Part shown: positions 23,045 through 35,499 of the stretch, in pieces
How positions within the stretch are numbered: position 1 is the first letter of the stretch
Layout: the number at the start of each line of letters is the position of its first letter
Origin: Callorhinus ursinus
Lineage: Eukaryota; Chordata; Mammalia; Carnivora; Otariidae
Assembly (NCBI RefSeq): GCF_003265705.1
Contig: NW_020313285.1
Location: 15,318,050 to 15,382,049 of the forward strand
Length of the DNA: 64,000 nucleotides
Reading direction: 5' to 3'
Position numbers and translations under genes: made by a program
Notes under the pieces: generated by a model
Database searches by the model: none
What the model was told of the DNA's origin: nothing
The model's input: the letters and a program-made list of their open reading frames with translations, nothing else

Positions 23045-24077
23045 TAAGAGTGTCCTAACTTTTGAGAAGAAAAGATAACCAGGTCAAAACCACAGAGGCA
23101 TCATGGAGGCCACAGAGGGGTAGTTTTGGTTGCCTTACTCCAAGGCAATGGTTGAAGTGTCCACGAACTGGGCTTCAGAGAGACTGCTTGTGATAGCAAT
23201 GAACTGGCTATTAAAAAAAGACAGAAAACTTTGATTCATTGCAGAGTTTCTAAGTGACCTTCACTGTGATCTTCTTTAGCCTATTTGAGTACCTCCATAA
23301 ATCAAATCTGAAAGAGTGGTTATTTCTCATTGAGTCAATTCTTAACATTCAGTGTAATCTCCAAATGGAAAGCCTGAATGACTGCAAATGTATTCTGCAC
23401 TATGATCAGATGTGCTAAGAATTTGATACCACTGAGTTATCAAAAGTCAATAACTTAACATTCATTTTTTTAATATGTGTTACTTCACCTAACAATGAAG
23501 AGGAGAGCAGGCCTCATTTTTAATTTCTAATTATTTTTAAAAATGTTTGATCAAATGAGGAAAACATACTTTACTTTTTTCCTGGTATTGGTATGTTCTG
23601 AACAAGTAGTTATAAATCAAATACTAGTTGACTCCAGAGGAGGCCCACAGATCTTTTCCCGGCAAGGTTGAACAATAAATTAAATTCAGATTCTTGGCAG
23701 TTTTATGTTAAATACATTTACTCAGCACTGCTGTACCACACAGCTGTGATTGTAGAAGCAGGTATGCTACTTGTCAATTTAAATCAGATATTATTTAGAA
23801 AAGAATATCTACATTATGGTATTTAAGGAGTGTCACAAAATATAACAGTTGATTTTGAAATAAAGTTAGCCTCATCATCAGTGTCTCTTCGAGCTCACCA
23901 ACAACATTGACAAAAAACAGAAAACAAACGAAAAGAAAACCTCTCTGCTTTTTCCTTATTGACTTCTTAAAGAATAATGAGGAAATAGATTTTGTGCCTG
24001 GTATCTTATAACAATTACTTGGTAAAGAGTCATAATACTTTATTAACAACTAGATGATGCAGAATGAAAAAGATACC

Positions 24078-24119
<42 letters not shown>

Positions 24120-24250
24120 AAATAGGGCTTGATGATGAACACATTTTATTAATTGAACCAACATTTTAAAACTCCAGGTATTCATCCAACTTCATCCACT
24201 TCATCTTTCTTTTTTTTGTTTACATAATAAACATTAATCTGCTACTTAAA
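23045..24250. other. AT-rich single-copy DNA, no gene found
   Basis: No exon or named repeat was seen except the CA microsatellite at 24083-24118. Confidence 0.45.
24083..24118. repeat. (CA)n microsatellite
   Basis: About 15 uninterrupted CA units, then ATACACA. Confidence 0.97.
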
Positions 24251-24255
24251 AGAGA

Positions 24256-24436
24256 TTTTTTTTTTTTAAAGCGAGGAAGGGGAGAGGGGCAAGGGGAAAG
24301 AGAAAGAGAGAATCTTAAGCAAACTCCACACCCAGCACAGAGCCTGACGTCTGACTCCATCTCACAACCCTGGAATCACGACCCGAGCCATAATCAGGAG
24401 TCAGATGCTTAACTGACTGAGCTACCCAGGTGCCCC
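24256..24436 (-). mobile_element. Can-SINE, older form
   Basis: It starts with a T-run and AAAGCGAGGAAGGGGAGAGG and ends GAGCTACCCAGGTGCCCC. The body has AGAATCTTAAGCAAACTCCA like other old copies. No clear target duplication is visible. Confidence 0.9.
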
Positions 24437-24639
24437 AAATAAGGTATTTTTTAAAACAGTGCTGGCAGTCAATTTTCATCAGTCAAGTTCTTTGTCTTCT
24501 TTGCCACTTTTCCTAAAAAAAATTTGTGTTTTGGTCTACATTTGCCTCCTTTAGAAAATGTAATCACTTAAAGAAATTTTAAATAGTGTGAAACGATTTG
24601 TTTTGAACTTCATCTGTGACAGGCATTGATTGCAAATAA

Positions 24640-25130
24640 TATGCCTTTATAAAAACCCCCATTTCTTCCAGTACATTATGGTAGACTTAATTATTATTCC
24701 AACTCTTCACCTAACATTACCCCAACTCCTGCCACTTCCCAAGAGGATTATACCTACACGTGTTCTGCCATATTATTTGCACTATGGGTGGAGTATAATT
24801 TCCTATTCCTAGTGATGTTTAGATTGACTACGTAACTTGTTTTGGCCAATGTAAGCATTAAAAAGGCATCATATGTTTCTACTTGCTCTCTTGTGCCTCA
24901 GTCATTACCATGAGATGGACTCATGTTATTTCTTCAGTTAGTTTACTGGTCCTGGGAAAAGGGGAGAGGTGAAGCAGAGCTGCCTAGTCTATCCCAGTGA
25001 CCAGAGTCAGATGCAGAGCCATCCTAATTGACCTGCAGATCTGTGAGAATAATGACTATTTTTTTAAGCCTCTGAATTTTGGGTAGTATGTTACACATTA
25101 TTTTGGCAATATCTCACTGATACACCCTGA
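24640..25130 (+). mobile_element. Possible ancient repeat, same look as 18150-18560
   Basis: GTAACTTGTTTTGGCCAATG, GCAGAGCTGCCTAGTCTATC and AGCCTCTGAATTTTGGGTAG follow the layout of an old mammalian repeat ending in a 'CCACTGAGATTTTGGGG'-like segment. Family unknown. Confidence 0.35.
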
Positions 25131-25249
25131 CTACCCCTAGTTATAAGTAACATTAAAGAAACTCCTGCAATGTATTCTTTCCTTTGGTAAGAGCCTAAGT
25201 GACCTCCTTCCATGAAGTATAGAAAAGAACAATTTTTAGGAAACAAGAG

Positions 25250-25360
25250 ATTACCTGGTTTCTGGTCTTGGAAAACAAGTAAAGTGGTCTTTGACAAGTC
25301 CCTTAATCTTTCTGTGCTTCTTTTGTAAAATTGAAAATGGTAATACTTTGACACCTAAAG
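25250..25360 (+). mobile_element. MIR fragment
   Basis: TTTGACAAGTCCCTTAATCT, then TTTTGTAAAATTGAAAATGG is the sense core of MIR. Confidence 0.7.
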
Positions 25361-26139
25361 GTTGAGTCCTTAGATGTGTTGGTATCTAGATCCAGATTTT
25401 TTTATTACAATATACAGTTTTATGAAAAGAAGCATATCATTAAGGACACTCCAGCTTCATTATTTGGTGTAATTGCATAGCAAATTAGTGTCTTTTTGAA
25501 CTATAGGAGTTCTGAAACAGGAATTGGGAGACTTGGAGGTAAATTACCCAAAGGATAGGGCTAAGAGCAGACACTGAGCTGAGATTTGGGAAACCCAGAT
25601 AATCAAAAGAATTTTGGTGTCTGAAATAAGATCCAAGATCAGAATTGGCAAGAGGAGATGCAATTCTCTCAGTATGTGTGTCTGATCCTTTTCGAAATCC
25701 ACATGCTTTCTTAGTTCTTTCTCCTGAGTCTCAGAGGAACACGGTTATCTTTTGTCAAGTGTGTTATAATAGCAGAAGACCGTTGTTAGAGTTATGTACC
25801 TGCTTCCAGATTTGTTTGCTCCTTTTCATCTTTTGGTTGTGGTTTACTATAAGAAATGGGTAAGTACACATATGTTCAGGTCAAACAAACTTAATTACTT
25901 CGCCAACTCTCATCACCTTGCTCCACAGGTCAGGTTAGGGAGGCGCTTAGCTGAAAGACAAGATTTACCATACTCCCAGGCTGTTGTAACAAATAAGTAG
26001 ATTTACAATTTTTATCATGTGTATTTATTCATCCCCCATTACATTTATTAGAGGATTTGAGGCAAGGAAATGCCACATAGTCAGGGAGACTGAGGAATAC
26101 AGGCTTTTAGCTGGGTGGCAAACTGCCCAAATAGATGAG
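25361..26139. other. Single-copy DNA, no gene found
   Basis: The plus frames at 25645-25863 and 25794-26000 carry no motif and overlap in different frames. Confidence 0.4.
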
Positions 26140-26850
26140 CGGAAAGGGAGAATGGGAATTGAGTTTTGAAGTTATTGTTCCATTTTCTTTGTTATTCTAC
26201 AAATAGTTCATTTTGATTTATGATTTTTATTCTCTCTGTATTAAGAGTTTTAGAGTCTTTTTTTCCATTAAGATTCTGAAATTCTCATTTTTGCGTTTTA
26301 ATGTTACTCTGTTTTCATCCATTGGGTGCCATGGCGCCCAGTGGACCTTTCAATCTGCCCTTTAATCCTGGGAAATTTCCTTGAATTATTTCATGGGTGA
26401 CTTTCTTCTGTTTTCTCAGTACTTTCCTAGTGAGCTGCTTTTTTTTTTTTTTCTTAACTTTCCCTCTTCCTTTTTATCTCTTTGTCTTTTTGCTCTATTT
26501 TCTATGACAAATTAATCTTCTAACCCCTCTGTTGATATTTTTCATTTCTGCCATCATTTTTTTTTATTTCTAAGAACTACTTTTCTGTTCCTTAAATATT
26601 TCTTTCTTATTATTTCCTGACCTGATCATGGATGTCATGACTTCTTTTATATTTGGGAAGATATCAATAATAGTTGTTTTCCTTTTATTTTCTTCTTTCA
26701 CACAGACATTGTCTTCCAAGTGACTTTTTTTCTCTTGTGGTTTGTGATTATTTGTTTTGATTGCTATCTTCCTGTTACAGACTTCCCTTAGATGTTTATG
26801 GATTCTTTCTTGTCTGCTCCTAGAGTGACTTGAAAAAACTGATTGAGAGC
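26140..26850 (-). mobile_element. Ancient L1 or HAL1 ORF1 region, antisense
   Basis: GGGAAATTTCCTTGAATTAT, CTCTTTGTCTTTTTGCTCTA and TTCATTTCTGCCATCATTTT have the order seen on the antisense strand of L1 ORF1 (compare 45540-45850). Decay is heavy, and HAL1 is equally possible. Confidence 0.45.
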
Positions 26851-27172
26851 TCTGAGTATGGAAATGGGCTTGTAGATTTCACAGTAGGGTGGGTCTTGAC
26901 AGACCATTGGCTACCAAGCTCCAGATGTCAGTATATTTATATATTTCTTTCTGGGCTGATCAGGTGTCCCAAAGAAAGGTTTTCCAGTCCCCACCCTAGA
27001 GGGTAGAAGTTTGGCTGCCAGAGTTCGGGGTGTACAGGAAGGTGGGGGTTCCAGCCTTCAGGATCCACTATTTATATGCCACTTAGTGCCCCTGTTTTTA
27101 GTAAGTCACCCTCGCTCACAACTTTGCTTAGTATGGCCAGCCCAGAGATCCTCCATTTAAAACTATTCTGAA
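26851..27172. other. Unassigned DNA before a Can-SINE
   Basis: A slightly GC-richer patch around 26960-27060. It may be a further part of the preceding LINE remnant. Nothing was named. Confidence 0.35.
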
Positions 27173-27375
27173 GGGGCACCTGGGTGGCTCAGTCGTTAAG
27201 CGGCTGCCTTCGGCTCAGGTCATGGTCCCAGGGTCCTGGGATCGAGCCCCACATCCAGCTCCCTGCTCAGTGGGGAGCCTACTTCTCCCTCTCCCACTCC
27301 CCCTGCTTGTGTTCTCTCTCGCTGTGTCTCTCTCTGTCAAATAAATAAATAAAATCTTTAAAAAAAATAAAAAAT
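27173..27375 (+). mobile_element. Can-SINE
   Basis: The head GGGCACCTGGGTGGCTCAGT, B box GGATCGAGCCCC, CT tract and AAATAAATAAAATCTTTAAAA tail are all present. Exact AAAACTATTCTGAA duplications lie at 27159-27172 and 27376-27389. Confidence 0.96.
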
Positions 27376-27390
27376 AAAACTATTCTGAAG

Positions 27391-30033
27391 AATAATCTTT
27401 CATAGTTCTATTAGGGTGGAGTGGGGAGGACACTTACTCCATGTTGTGGAGTCTAGGAGGGCATCTAGGGTTTTAAAGGATTCTCGGTCAGCTTTTACCA
27501 TATTGCCTTTATTTTCTTCTTTCACTCACCCTTCACTCTCATTTCCAGGAATACCAGCAGTCCCTGGTGTTCCCAGCTTCTGAGCCTTTCAAGGATTCTT
27601 CAGGGTAAGTCAGGGTGTTTCCAGCTATTCTCTATGGCAGGCTTAGGAATTTGGTTATATTAGATCTACTTTATCAGTGGCCATACACTTATCTGATTTT
27701 TTTTAATTTAGTAAATTAGTAGCTGCTTTTCTCCCATATTTGAGATAGTATGTTTTTGTTATTGTTATTTTGGTGTTTTCTTTTCAAAGATCCCATTTGT
27801 TTCTACTTCAGGAAAGATTAAAACTTAGATGTGTGTTTTCAATGCTATTTTAACCTGGATCTCTGATGATTGTTTTTATAAGTCATTTCTTTTTCTCTTA
27901 GGCTAGCAGAGAAGGTTTAAAATGACTTACATTCCACTATATACATTCTTCTGTAAAAAGGAAAATGCAATTTTATTATGGAAACTGATGGACATTATTA
28001 AGAAATACTTATATTCTCTCGGGGAATTAATTTAGGTCCAAAAGAATGCTATGAACAGGGATGATAAAATCTTAATGAATCTCCAGTAAGTCTCAGAATC
28101 TATTGCTTCATATTCCATTTATTTAAAGAACAGAACTTGTGCCAAACATGTTCCTGGGATAAAAAAATAAAACTATAATCCTGAGAGTAAACTGGCCACA
28201 TACTGAAACTCATTTACACAAAAATGATGTAAAAGAAGTTAATCAAATGATTCAAGACTCAGAAAATGGGTTTGTTTGCAGGCAGTAGTTCTTCTACAGG
28301 TGACAAAATGGTAATAAGCTTTAAGGATATTGAAAATTCCTTCTTTGTTCATTGCTAATTGGCCTTCTTTTCCGAAGGAGAATGCTGGTAGGTACCTCAG
28401 TGAAAGAGGACTTGATCTATTTCTACGACTTTTGCCCTAAATTGAGTGTACATTAGTACTGGCCCCAAAGTGCTTCTCTTTTTTAATTCCATATTGAGTT
28501 CACTGAATCACTGACTGTAGAAAATAAACTTTCCATATCCCTTGCCGCTTTCAAATGAGAGGTTTCCATGGCATTCAGACTTTCTGAAGCCCATTAAAAA
28601 GCCTGAGAGGTAGAGAGGCTATAACTGTTACCACTCAGGTCCAATATAATCAGCTGTCCAACTACTCATCAGCTCCAACAGCAGCCTTACCCCACTGCTT
28701 CCTGCTTCTGATACCTCTCTGAGGATCAGTCACATCTGCCAGGACGGAGAGGGAGAGTGAATGATCTAGATTCTAGTTTGCAAGCCAACTATCCCACACA
28801 GAACAAGATCATTTGTCACGGATGTGCTGGTGGGGCGTCTGACATTTGCAGCGTGTAAGCTATTGGCATATTTGAAGTGGGCTCTGGGGGCATGTCTCTG
28901 CACAGAGAAACCTAACATGAGGATCCATTTATAGGTTCATTCCGAGCTTGTGACGTATCAGCTAAGCATGGTTCATCATGATGAAACTCTTTTTTTTAAA
29001 GCTGCATATGGATTCATGTGGTCGTTCAGTAGGACCCACTAGAATATATACTGTGTCTTGTCAGTCTTCCTTTTCTGTGAGTGTTGTTCCTGAAGATCTG
29101 TCCAGTTGGCCCCTGAAGGGAGATAAAAGGCACTTTGGAAGGGCTGTTGGCTCTCAGGAGCCAAATACATTTTGATGGAGTATTTAGACTATTTAGAGCA
29201 CAGGAAGATAGATTATGCCACCTGGAGACATATTTTAACCCATATCTACCACAGTACTTTGTGCTTTTATGCATACCAAGGTTATTTGTGACAGGTGGAG
29301 TTTATTTCTAACAGTCATAGAAAATTTCTGACTAATTCCAGGCTGGTGACATTTGGAATGAAAAAGAAAACAACCTATACCTTTCATCATAGTTATCTGC
29401 TCTTCTTGGTAGGCTCTTCTTGGTTGTCCAGGGTTAGTTAAAGAACCTCACTTTGTCTCTTGCTCAGAATGGCTTTTCCCTCAGGCATCTCTTAAGGTTT
29501 TTATGCACATAGGAAGGCCTTGAGACAGCAGAGCTGTGAGTGACTGGTTTGTCTACACTGCCTCCCATCATCCTTTGTCTGGGCTTTTTCTCCCTTCTGT
29601 CATTTATCCCAACATCCCCCAAATGCCCTCTGACTCTTATCTCTCCTTCCTGAGTTTCCTAAGAAATGACCTGTGAAATGAACGTTACTGATGATTAAAC
29701 TGACAAAGAGTCATTTTGTATTTCTTCTTAATATCAGCATTGTGGCCAAGAATGAAGTAACCCTTGTGAGATTTCAGATTCCAGTGAAAAATTGGAGGAG
29801 TAATCTGAGGCTGGGTGACTTGCAGTTATCTGGAAGTTTCTACACCATCCTTCCATAGAAACATACCTCTATGTATCAGTTGGGTTTCCTAATTGAACAC
29901 TGTGAGAGAGTTGGTGACTCCTTGAAAGTGCCTAAATGTGAACTCCCCACCCTCCAGCATTTTCTGCCTTGAAGAACAACTCTAGGTTTTATAGACTACA
30001 TTAATTAAAAGTAGAATAAGTGAGCCAAGCAGG
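27391..30033. other. Single-copy DNA, no gene found
   Basis: About 2.6 kb without a supported exon, RNA gene or named repeat. Open frames near 28978-29274 occur on both strands over the same bases and look random. Confidence 0.4.
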
Positions 30034-30044
30034 TGCACTTCAAA

Positions 30045-30264
30045 GGTTGATTGATTGATTGGTTGACCTTTCATTTATTTATTTATTTGAGAGAGAGAGA
30101 GAGAGCAGTGTGGGGGAGGGAGGGCACAGAGGAAAAGAATCTCAAGCAGATTCCTCCCTGAGGGCGTGTCCTGACCCAGGGCTCAATCTCACTACCCTGA
30201 GACCATGACCCGGAGCCAAAATCAAGAATCCGACATTTAACCGACCAAGCCACCCAAGTGCCCC
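30045..30264 (-). mobile_element. Can-SINE with an unusual TCAA-repeat tail
   Basis: The body ends in CACCCAAGTGCCCC. Its 3' side is CATTTATTTATTTATTTGAG, but between this and the target duplication lies GGTTGATTGATTGATTGGTT in place of a plain T-run. TGCACTTCAAA at 30034-30044 and 30266-30276 are the duplications. Confidence 0.9.
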
Positions 30265-30529
30265 ATGCACTTCAAATTAAATAAAAATCATAAACCAATA
30301 TGATATGTTTTCACTGTGACACTCAAAACTACTCTCCCCGTGCATTAATCACCTGGCAATTCTGAGGTGCCAGCATTATATGGACAAAATACTGCTCATT
30401 AACCACCCCTCACAGAGAAATAATGGATGTGAACTATTTCTTGAAAAATATGAGTGTTATCAGAACTTGAGGATGGTCTATTACAGTAAGACTCAGTTTG
30501 GAAAACGCTTAAGAATACAACTTGAAAAC

Positions 30530-30650
30530 TCTCCATTATACAGATAGGGTCATAGAGTCTCAGTGATGGGAAGTAATTTGTTTGAACTCATAAAATACAT
30601 TAGCAGCAAAGCTTGGATTATATTCTCTTTCCCAGGCCCTATTCTTTCTT
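30530..30650 (-). mobile_element. MIR fragment
   Basis: ATACAGATAGGGTCATAGAG, AAGTAATTTGTTTGAACTCA and AGCAGCAAAGCTTGGATTAT follow antisense MIR order. Confidence 0.6.
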
Positions 30651-31068
30651 TTGCAGCGTGCTGCCACTTCCATTTAGAAGTGATATTGCATGTACATTTC
30701 AGTTAGTTCGATGTGAATTAGGTAGTACATTTCATCAAAAAAAAAAAACAGACAAGAAAAAAAGAGAGACAAAGAAACTTAGAATCATTATTTAGGCAGG
30801 TCATAAAGATTCAAAATCCAAAGCATTGGAAAATTCTATGTCCTCCAACATTTTATCTTGAATAATTTCAAACCCAGAGACAGATTGGAGGAATAGCACA
30901 AAAAATGCCTACATACCTTTCACTTAGATTTGCTGATTGTTAACATTTTATCAAAATTTGCTTTCTCTTTCCCATTCACATATATACATGTATTGAACTA
31001 TTTGAAAATAAACTGCCGATGTCATAACACTTCACTCCTAAATGCTTTCTAAAAATAAAGCATTTTCT

Positions 31069-31272
31069 GGCACCTGGGTGGCTCAGTTGGTTAAGCGACT
31101 GCTTTCGGCTCAGGTCATGATCCTGGAGTCCCTGGATCGAGTCCCGCATCGGGATCCCTGCTCAGCAGGGAGTCTGCTTCTCCCTCTGACCCTCCCCCCT
31201 CTCATGTGCTCTCTCTCTCATTCTCTCTCTCTCTCAAATAAATAAATAAATAAAATCCTTAAAAAAATAAGT
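31069..31272 (+). mobile_element. Can-SINE
   Basis: Head GGCACCTGGGTGGCTCAG, B box GGATCGAGTCC, CT-rich tract and (AAAT)n tail. An exact 18-bp duplication AAAAATAAAGCATTTTCT is at 31051-31068 and 31273-31290. Confidence 0.97.
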
Positions 31273-31891
31273 AAAAATAAAGCATTTTCTTATATAGCCA
31301 AAACACGTTGATGAAATTGAACACTGATACAGTAATATCTATTAACAACATGTAGCTTACATTGAAATTAGTCTAGGATAGTTCTCCTGCTTTTGTTTTG
31401 TTTTCATGACTTTGACTATTATAAAGAGATTAGATTAGTGGTGGTGGTGTTTTGTTTTGTTTTTTCTAAGCTTTTGGTGATTTAGATTTGTTTGATTATT
31501 TCCTTATGATTAGATTCAGGTTAAATTTTTTTTGACAACACCAAATAGAGAATGTTATGGCCTTTACCGTGCATCTGCTTTTTAAAGGTCACTTTTCTAA
31601 TTTATAAGCAATCTGTGCAGCCAATCATTTGCAACTGTGTGAATGCCTGTTCTTCAACAAATTTCCATTCAGTAGTTTGAGCATTTATTAATGATGCTTT
31701 CCTGAATCAATTATCATATTGGTAGATGCAAAACGGTGATTTTATAATTTATCATTTCTCACACATTTATTAGTTTATATTCTTCTGTCAAGAAGAATTT
31801 TCCCTTCTTACTAAGGGCTCATAGTTTTTTTTAATTTTTAAAATTTTTTAATTTTTATTCAGAGCACATTAAATTCATAACCTGTTTTATA

Positions 31892-31894
<3 letters not shown>

Positions 31895-31940
<46 letters not shown>
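31895..31940. repeat. (GT)n microsatellite
   Basis: About 22 TG units, flanked by TATGTATG. Confidence 0.97.
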
Positions 31941-31944
<4 letters not shown>

Positions 31945-32142
31945 ATTACAGCCAAGTGAGAGGTCTTACAGGAGGAGTTACTGTGTCCTTTGGCATCTGT
32001 ACATCAATTTTTTGGCACGTCCTTAGTTTCTGGCACAACACATTTTTCAAGACTTGCTTTGCACATTTCCTACTTCATATCTGGTCATTAGCTCTAAGGA
32101 GTCCTGATTCCTTGTAGTGAGGAATTGTGTTTAGAAACCAAT

Positions 32143-32368
32143 ATATACATATATTGCACATCTTTCTTCTACAAGAGGTAGAATAAAATTTCTGATCTTC
32201 TTATCTTACATATTTCGCTTAAGAATACATTCTAGCAGTTACTTCATATCTGTTCTTAAAGGTCTTTCTTCTTCTTTTGTACAACTGAATGGTATTCCAC
32301 AAATCACAATTCTTCCCTTATGTTTGGGTTTTTAGGTTGTTTCCAATATTTTTCTATTGTAAATAACA
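32143..32368. repeat. Left copy of a diverged 225-bp duplication
   Basis: It pairs with 34762-34985. The two share long blocks such as ACAAGAGGTAGAATAAAA, ACTTCATATCTGTTCTTA and AGGTTGTTTCCAATATTTTT, with roughly one difference in seven positions by eye. Confidence 0.85.
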
Positions 32369-33634
32369 CTAAATAAAAATGTACATATGTGTTTTTATAT
32401 TACTGGAAGTGCATATTCATGGTAGAGTCAGTAAGATATCCGGGTTAAAAGATAAATACATAACAGTTTCTCAGATATTTCCAAGAATAGGGATTGCACA
32501 ATTTTGCACTCCCCTAGCAATGTAGGGAGTACTGTTTCTTATATTCTAACCAACAAAACATGTAGTCAAGCTTTTGAATTTTTGCGAATTTGATAAGTGA
32601 GAAGTGGTCTCAGTGTTGTTTAAATGTGTATTTCTTTTATTATAAGTGAGTTTCAACTTTTTTTCATATATCTAAGATCTATTTATATATATTGGTAATT
32701 AACTGTTAATCTCTTTTCCTATCAAGTTTTTACCTTTCTTTCTCTATTTTTAAGAGATCTCTCTATATGTACTAAAGATCTTAGTCCTTTGCAGCAACAT
32801 ATTTTAAAAATATTTTTCTAGTTTGACAATTGTCTTTTAACTTCCTTATAATTTTTGTCATGCAATGTATTGTTTTAAAGTTACATTTATCAGCCTTTTG
32901 AAACTGCATCTGAGTTTCTCACACCCAACATTATAAAATTGAAATCATAATGTATTTTCTTCCAAAACTTTTTTGTTTTCAGTTTTTTACTCTTAGATTT
33001 CTGATCCATTTGAAGTTTATTTTGGTATTTAGTATGAAGTATGCATCTAATTTTTTCTTTTTCCAAATTACTGCACAATATTCTCCACATCATTTATTAA
33101 AAAGTATATTTTTTCCTCCAGTAATTTAGAATAATGTGTTTATCATATGTTAAATTTCTATATACTTTTGGATCCATTTCTAGACTTTCCACTGGTCTGT
33201 CATTCTGTGCAGGTTTGAGTATTTTGAATATGTTGGATCTCATATGCTTAGTCCTAGAGTTTGCCTACCTATTCTCACATTTATTTTAACACATGAAATT
33301 ACAATAAAACTTTCTAGCTCCAGGAAAAAAAAACTGGTATTTTTATTCAGAGCACATTAAATTCATATATAAACTTGGGAAGAACCACCATTTTGCAATG
33401 TTGAATCTTTCTATCCAAGAACAGGGATATATATTTTGTATCTTTCAGATCTCTTTCCCAGTTTGCGTCATGTAAATATTACATGTTTCTTAAGTTTATT
33501 CCTAAAGATTTTTTGATGATATTGTAAATGGAATGTTCCTTTCTATTATAACTTCTACCTGATTATTGTTGTATAAGTGAAGACTTTTCATTTTTTATCA
33601 TAATCTTAAATACTTCTTAACTTAGTTGAATTTA

Positions 33635-33825
33635 TTTTTTTTTAATTTTATTTATTTATTTGAGAGAGAGAATGAGATAGAGAGAGTGTGAGAGGGGGAA
33701 GGGTCAGAGGGAGAAGCAGACTCCCTGCTCAGCAGGGAGCCCGATGCGGGACTCGATCCCAGGACTCCAGAATCATGACCCGAGCCTAAGGCAGTCGCCC
33801 AACCAACTGAGCCACCCAGGCACCC
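33635..33825 (-). mobile_element. Can-SINE
   Basis: A full antisense body. AACTTAGTTGAATTTA (33619-33634) and AACTCAGTTGAATTTA (33826-33841) are target duplications differing at one base. Confidence 0.95.
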
Positions 33826-34176
33826 AACTCAGTTGAATTTATTGAGTAAAGTTTACCATTGATTCTTTGAGTACTCCTGTTATGGCATCATATCATCTTC
33901 TAAGAGATAGCTTACTTCTTCATTCTGAGCCCTTTTTCCTCTAATTGTTTTTTCCTTATTTAATTGCATTGATCAGTGCCCCAAATGCAATGTAAAATAA
34001 AGGTGCTGATAGTGGATATCTTACTTTTTTCCTTACTTTATCGAAAATGAATCTCTTGATTCCTCATTAAATAACATACTGGCATTACATCCGAGGTCCC
34101 ATCCCATCTCTGTCTCTATCTTTCTCTCTGACTCTGTGTCCATCTTCATCTCTGTCTTCACCTTCACCTCTTTCTT

Positions 34177-34341
34177 TTTTTTTTAAATATTTATTTTTTT
34201 TATTTTAGAGAGACAGAGAGCGAGGGGGAGGGGCAGAGGGAGAGAGAGAATCCTCAAGCAGACTCCCCAGGACCCTGAGATCATGACCTGAGCCAAAATC
34301 AAGAGTCAGACACTTACCTGACTAAGCCACCCAGGCACCCC
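34177..34341 (-). mobile_element. Can-SINE, shortened older form
   Basis: T-run, AAATATTTATTTTTTTTATT, body AGAATCCTCAAGCAGACTCC and ending CACCCAGGCACCCC. Repeats CACCTCTTTCTT (34165-34176) and TACCTCTTTCTT (34342-34353) flank it. Confidence 0.92.
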
Positions 34342-34761
34342 TACCTCTTTCTTTACCTCTATCCTTACCCCTATCTCTTCCCCTATCAATATTATCATCC
34401 TCTTCCTTAGAAATAGATAGCATCCAAAGTAGGATTGTAAATCATGCTTAACCCAAAATATAGAAGCCATGCAGTGCTAAACTTATTAATAACTAAACAA
34501 TGTGGACAATAGCAAAATACGGGTTCTTTTTTTTTTAAATTTTTTTGGAGTGCCCTAAGACCATCAACACACTTCCACAAATGTCCTTTCTCTCCTTCAT
34601 AAGGATATCTTTTGGTTTTGATTTAGTGTGCCCAGCTTTAAACAATGTGTACACAACATTACATGAACAGAGAGCCATTTCAGCAGAACATACCCATATT
34701 ATGCCCCTTTAGATATGCAGCTTAAGGGGCCTTTTTGCAGTGACTCATGCCCTATAAACCC

Positions 34762-34985
34762 ATATATACATATATTTGCACATCTTTCTTATACAAGAGG
34801 TAGAATAAAAAATCTGGTCTTTTTATCTTACATATTTTGCTTAAAAATATATTCTAACAATAACTTCATATCTGTTCTTAGAGGCCTTTCTTCTTTTGTA
34901 CACCTGGATGGTATTTCATGAACCATATTTTTTCCCTTATGTTTGGTTTTTTAGGTTGTTTCCAATATTTTTCTGCGTTAATAGA
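34762..34985. repeat. Right copy of a diverged 225-bp duplication
   Basis: Same orientation as 32143-32368. The sequence upstream of it (34480-34760) is not the L1 sequence expected at this point, so the block looks displaced. Confidence 0.85.
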
Positions 34986-35199
34986 AAAATGATCAATTAT
35001 TCTATTTTTAAAAGTCTATCCTAAAAATATTTTATAAGGATTCCTTATGATCTTCCTGCTAGCAAATACCACTAATGTGTTTTTAGGAGGTCATCTTGTT
35101 TACAATGGGATTTGACTGGGTCATTTTTTCTTCCCCAGAGGTCTCCAAGTAAAAGGAGAATACAGTACAGGCCTGTTGTGTGTGTCACTGTGGTGTGTG

Positions 35200-35213
35200 T
35201 ATTCTCTCTCTCC

Positions 35214-35244
<31 letters not shown>

Positions 35245-35252
35245 CACACACT
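35200..35252. repeat. (CT)n(CA)n compound microsatellite
   Basis: TCTCTCTCTCCCTCTCTCTC passes into TACACACACACACACACACA. Confidence 0.95.
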
Positions 35253-35324
35253 CTGTATATATAATTTTTTTTTGAAGCAGGACAAGAAATGTCATTGAAT
35301 GTTTCCATAAGGAATAGATGTTGA

Positions 35325-35499
35325 GGGGCACCTGGGTGGCTCAGTTGATTAAGAGTCTGCCTTCAGGGGTCATGATCTCAGGGTCCTGGGACTGAGCCCT
35401 TCGTCGGGCTCTCCGCTCAGCAGGGAACCTGCTTCTCCCCCTCCCTCTGCACTCTCCCTCTTCTTCTCTCAGGTAAATAAATAAAATCTTTAAAAAAAA
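35325..35499 (+). mobile_element. Can-SINE
   Basis: Head GGGGCACCTGGGTGGCTCAG. A stretch after the A box is shortened (CTGCCTTCAGGGGTCATGAT). It is flanked by ATAGATGTTGA and ATTGATGTTGA. Confidence 0.94.

Noticed and set aside
24083..24118. CRISPR-like regular repeats
   Set aside because: It is a dinucleotide microsatellite. No spaced repeats of CRISPR type were seen anywhere, and the genome is mammalian.
31899..32117. 72-codon frame starting with a Cys-Val repeat
   Set aside because: The start is translation of the (GT)n microsatellite.
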